A stretch of 64,000 nucleotides of DNA. Origin: Paraburkholderia solitsugae. Its GTDB lineage: Bacteria > Pseudomonadota > Gammaproteobacteria > Burkholderiales > Burkholderiaceae. Both the position numbers and the translations under genes were made by a program. Below the pieces are notes generated by a model. The model was not told where the DNA came from and made no database searches. It saw only the letters and a program-made list of their open reading frames with translations. The DNA lies in assembly GCF_013177695.1 (NCBI RefSeq), contig NZ_WOEY01000017.1, positions 1 through 64,000 of the forward strand. Direction: 5' to 3'. Shown one piece after another: positions 63,373 through 64,000 of this stretch (its first letter is position 1; every line of letters begins with the position of its first letter).

Positions 63373-64000
63373 ATGAGCACGTCACAGCAACCTCCTGCCG
63401 GTGCAAAGCCGAAGGGAAACCGCAAGCGCAAGCTCATGATGACTCTCGTGGTCATCGCAATACTTGTCGCGGCGGTAGTCTACGGCGTCTATTACCTCCT
63501 CGTCGCACGTTTCCATGAGGACACAGATGACGCCTACGTCAACGGCAACGTTGTGCAGATCACACCGCAAGTAACTGGCACGGTCATCGCCGTCAATGCC
63601 GACGACACCCAGACAGTGAAGCAAGGCGAAGCGGTCGTCGTGCTCGACCCAGCCGACGCCCGCATCGCACTTCAGCAGGCTGAAGCCACCCTGGCACAGA
63701 CAGTGCGCAGAGTACACGGTCTGTATGTCGACGACGACCAATATCGGGCGCAGGTCGCGCAGCGGCAATCAGATCTGTCAAAGACGCAGGATGATCTGCG
63801 GCGACGGCTGGCCACCGGAGTGGCCGGTGCCGTCTCGCAAGAGGAAATCTCGCACGCACGTGATGCATTGAAGTCCGCACAGGCTACGCTCGACGCCGCT
63901 CAACAACGGCTCGCGTCGAATCGCGCACTAACAACTAACACGACTATCGATAACCACCCCGACGTCCTCGCGGCCGCCGCCAGGGTTCGTGATGCTTACC
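63373..64000 (+). CDS. EmrA-type membrane fusion protein, cut by the window end
   Basis: First 209 residues. The cytoplasmic tail is basic (KPKGNRKRK), one membrane helix (LMMTLVVIAILVAAVVYGVYYLL), then DDAYVNGNVVQITPQVTGTVIAVNADDTQTVKQGEAVVVLDPADARIALQQAEATLAQTVRRV, the lipoyl half-motif and first coiled-coil helix of EmrA/HlyD adaptors that pair with MFS (EmrB) pumps. A DHA2-type MFS gene is expected next, beyond the window. Confidence 0.92.
   Translation, partial: MSTSQQPPAGAKPKGNRKRKLMMTLVVIAILVAAVVYGVYYLLVARFHEDTDDAYVNGNVVQITPQVTGTVIAVNADDTQTVKQGEAVVVLDPADARIALQQAEATLAQTVRRVHGLYVDDDQYRAQVAQRQSDLSKTQDDLRRRLATGVAGAVSQEEISHARDALKSAQATLDAAQQRLASNRALTTNTTIDNHPDVLAAAARVRDAY

Overview
The window looks like accessory DNA from a Burkholderia-type betaproteobacterium (Paraburkholderia/Caballeronia/Burkholderia group), probably a plasmid or secondary replicon. 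The basis is a Burkholderia-type 16-strand porin, DUF4148 and DUF3331 small proteins, high G+C genes separated by long lower-G+C intergenic stretches, many LysR/AraC/MarR regulators, plasmid-type genes (DUF932, a large ParB-like protein, a TraK-TraL-TraM/StbABC-like trio) and several mobile-element scars. No rRNA, tRNA or CRISPR array was seen.

Layout. 0-3 kb is a scar zone: a 5'-truncated group II intron (maturase plus domain V), a 140-bp element with 16-bp inverted ends, a cupin gene, a degenerate repeat field and a GNAT gene killed by one stop codon. 3.2-13.7 kb holds the most interesting unit, one minus-strand operon. In transcription order it encodes a 935-residue protein joining an orotate-phosphoribosyltransferase-like domain, a PQQ/WD-like beta-propeller and an AMMECR1-like domain; a 156-residue precursor with a double-glycine leader followed by an Asp-Gly repeat tract; two tandem CPBP membrane proteases; and a complete type I exporter (HlyD adaptor, C39-peptidase ABC transporter, TolC). 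I read it as a ribosomal-peptide maturation and export system of a kind I do not recognise. 14-23 kb is plasmid backbone: IS66 scraps and a beheaded hydrolase, a large inverted repeat, DUF932 and ParB-like genes, a divergent three-gene partition/transfer-type operon, and upstream of it a long array of weak repeats with a clear 22-bp (2 x 11) period. An MscS channel with a cyclic-nucleotide-binding tail follows.

23-35 kb carries LysR and AraC regulators, a giant winged-helix/ATPase/TPR regulator, OsmC, DUF3331 and two lipid A modification genes (LpxO-like hydroxylase, PagL-like deacylase), with a recurring TGCTAA tandem-repeat motif between them. 35-47.4 kb holds two separate periplasmic FAD (GMC) dehydrogenase complexes, each with a small subunit, a flavoprotein and a triheme cytochrome c. 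One is on the plus strand followed by a porin; the other is on the minus strand with GlcG/HbpS-like and YVTN-propeller genes. Two DUF302 paralogues bracket the second complex.

47-61 kb is gene-poor and decaying: a frameshifted AraC gene, fragments of SDR and possibly OYE enzymes, a DUF4148 protein, MlaA, MarR and two LysR regulators, and a small Arg-rich ORF backed by a strong hairpin. 59.6-64 kb starts a multidrug efflux locus: an alpha/beta hydrolase with Asp in the nucleophile position, MarR, a NodT-type outer-membrane lipoprotein and an EmrA-type adaptor that runs off the window.
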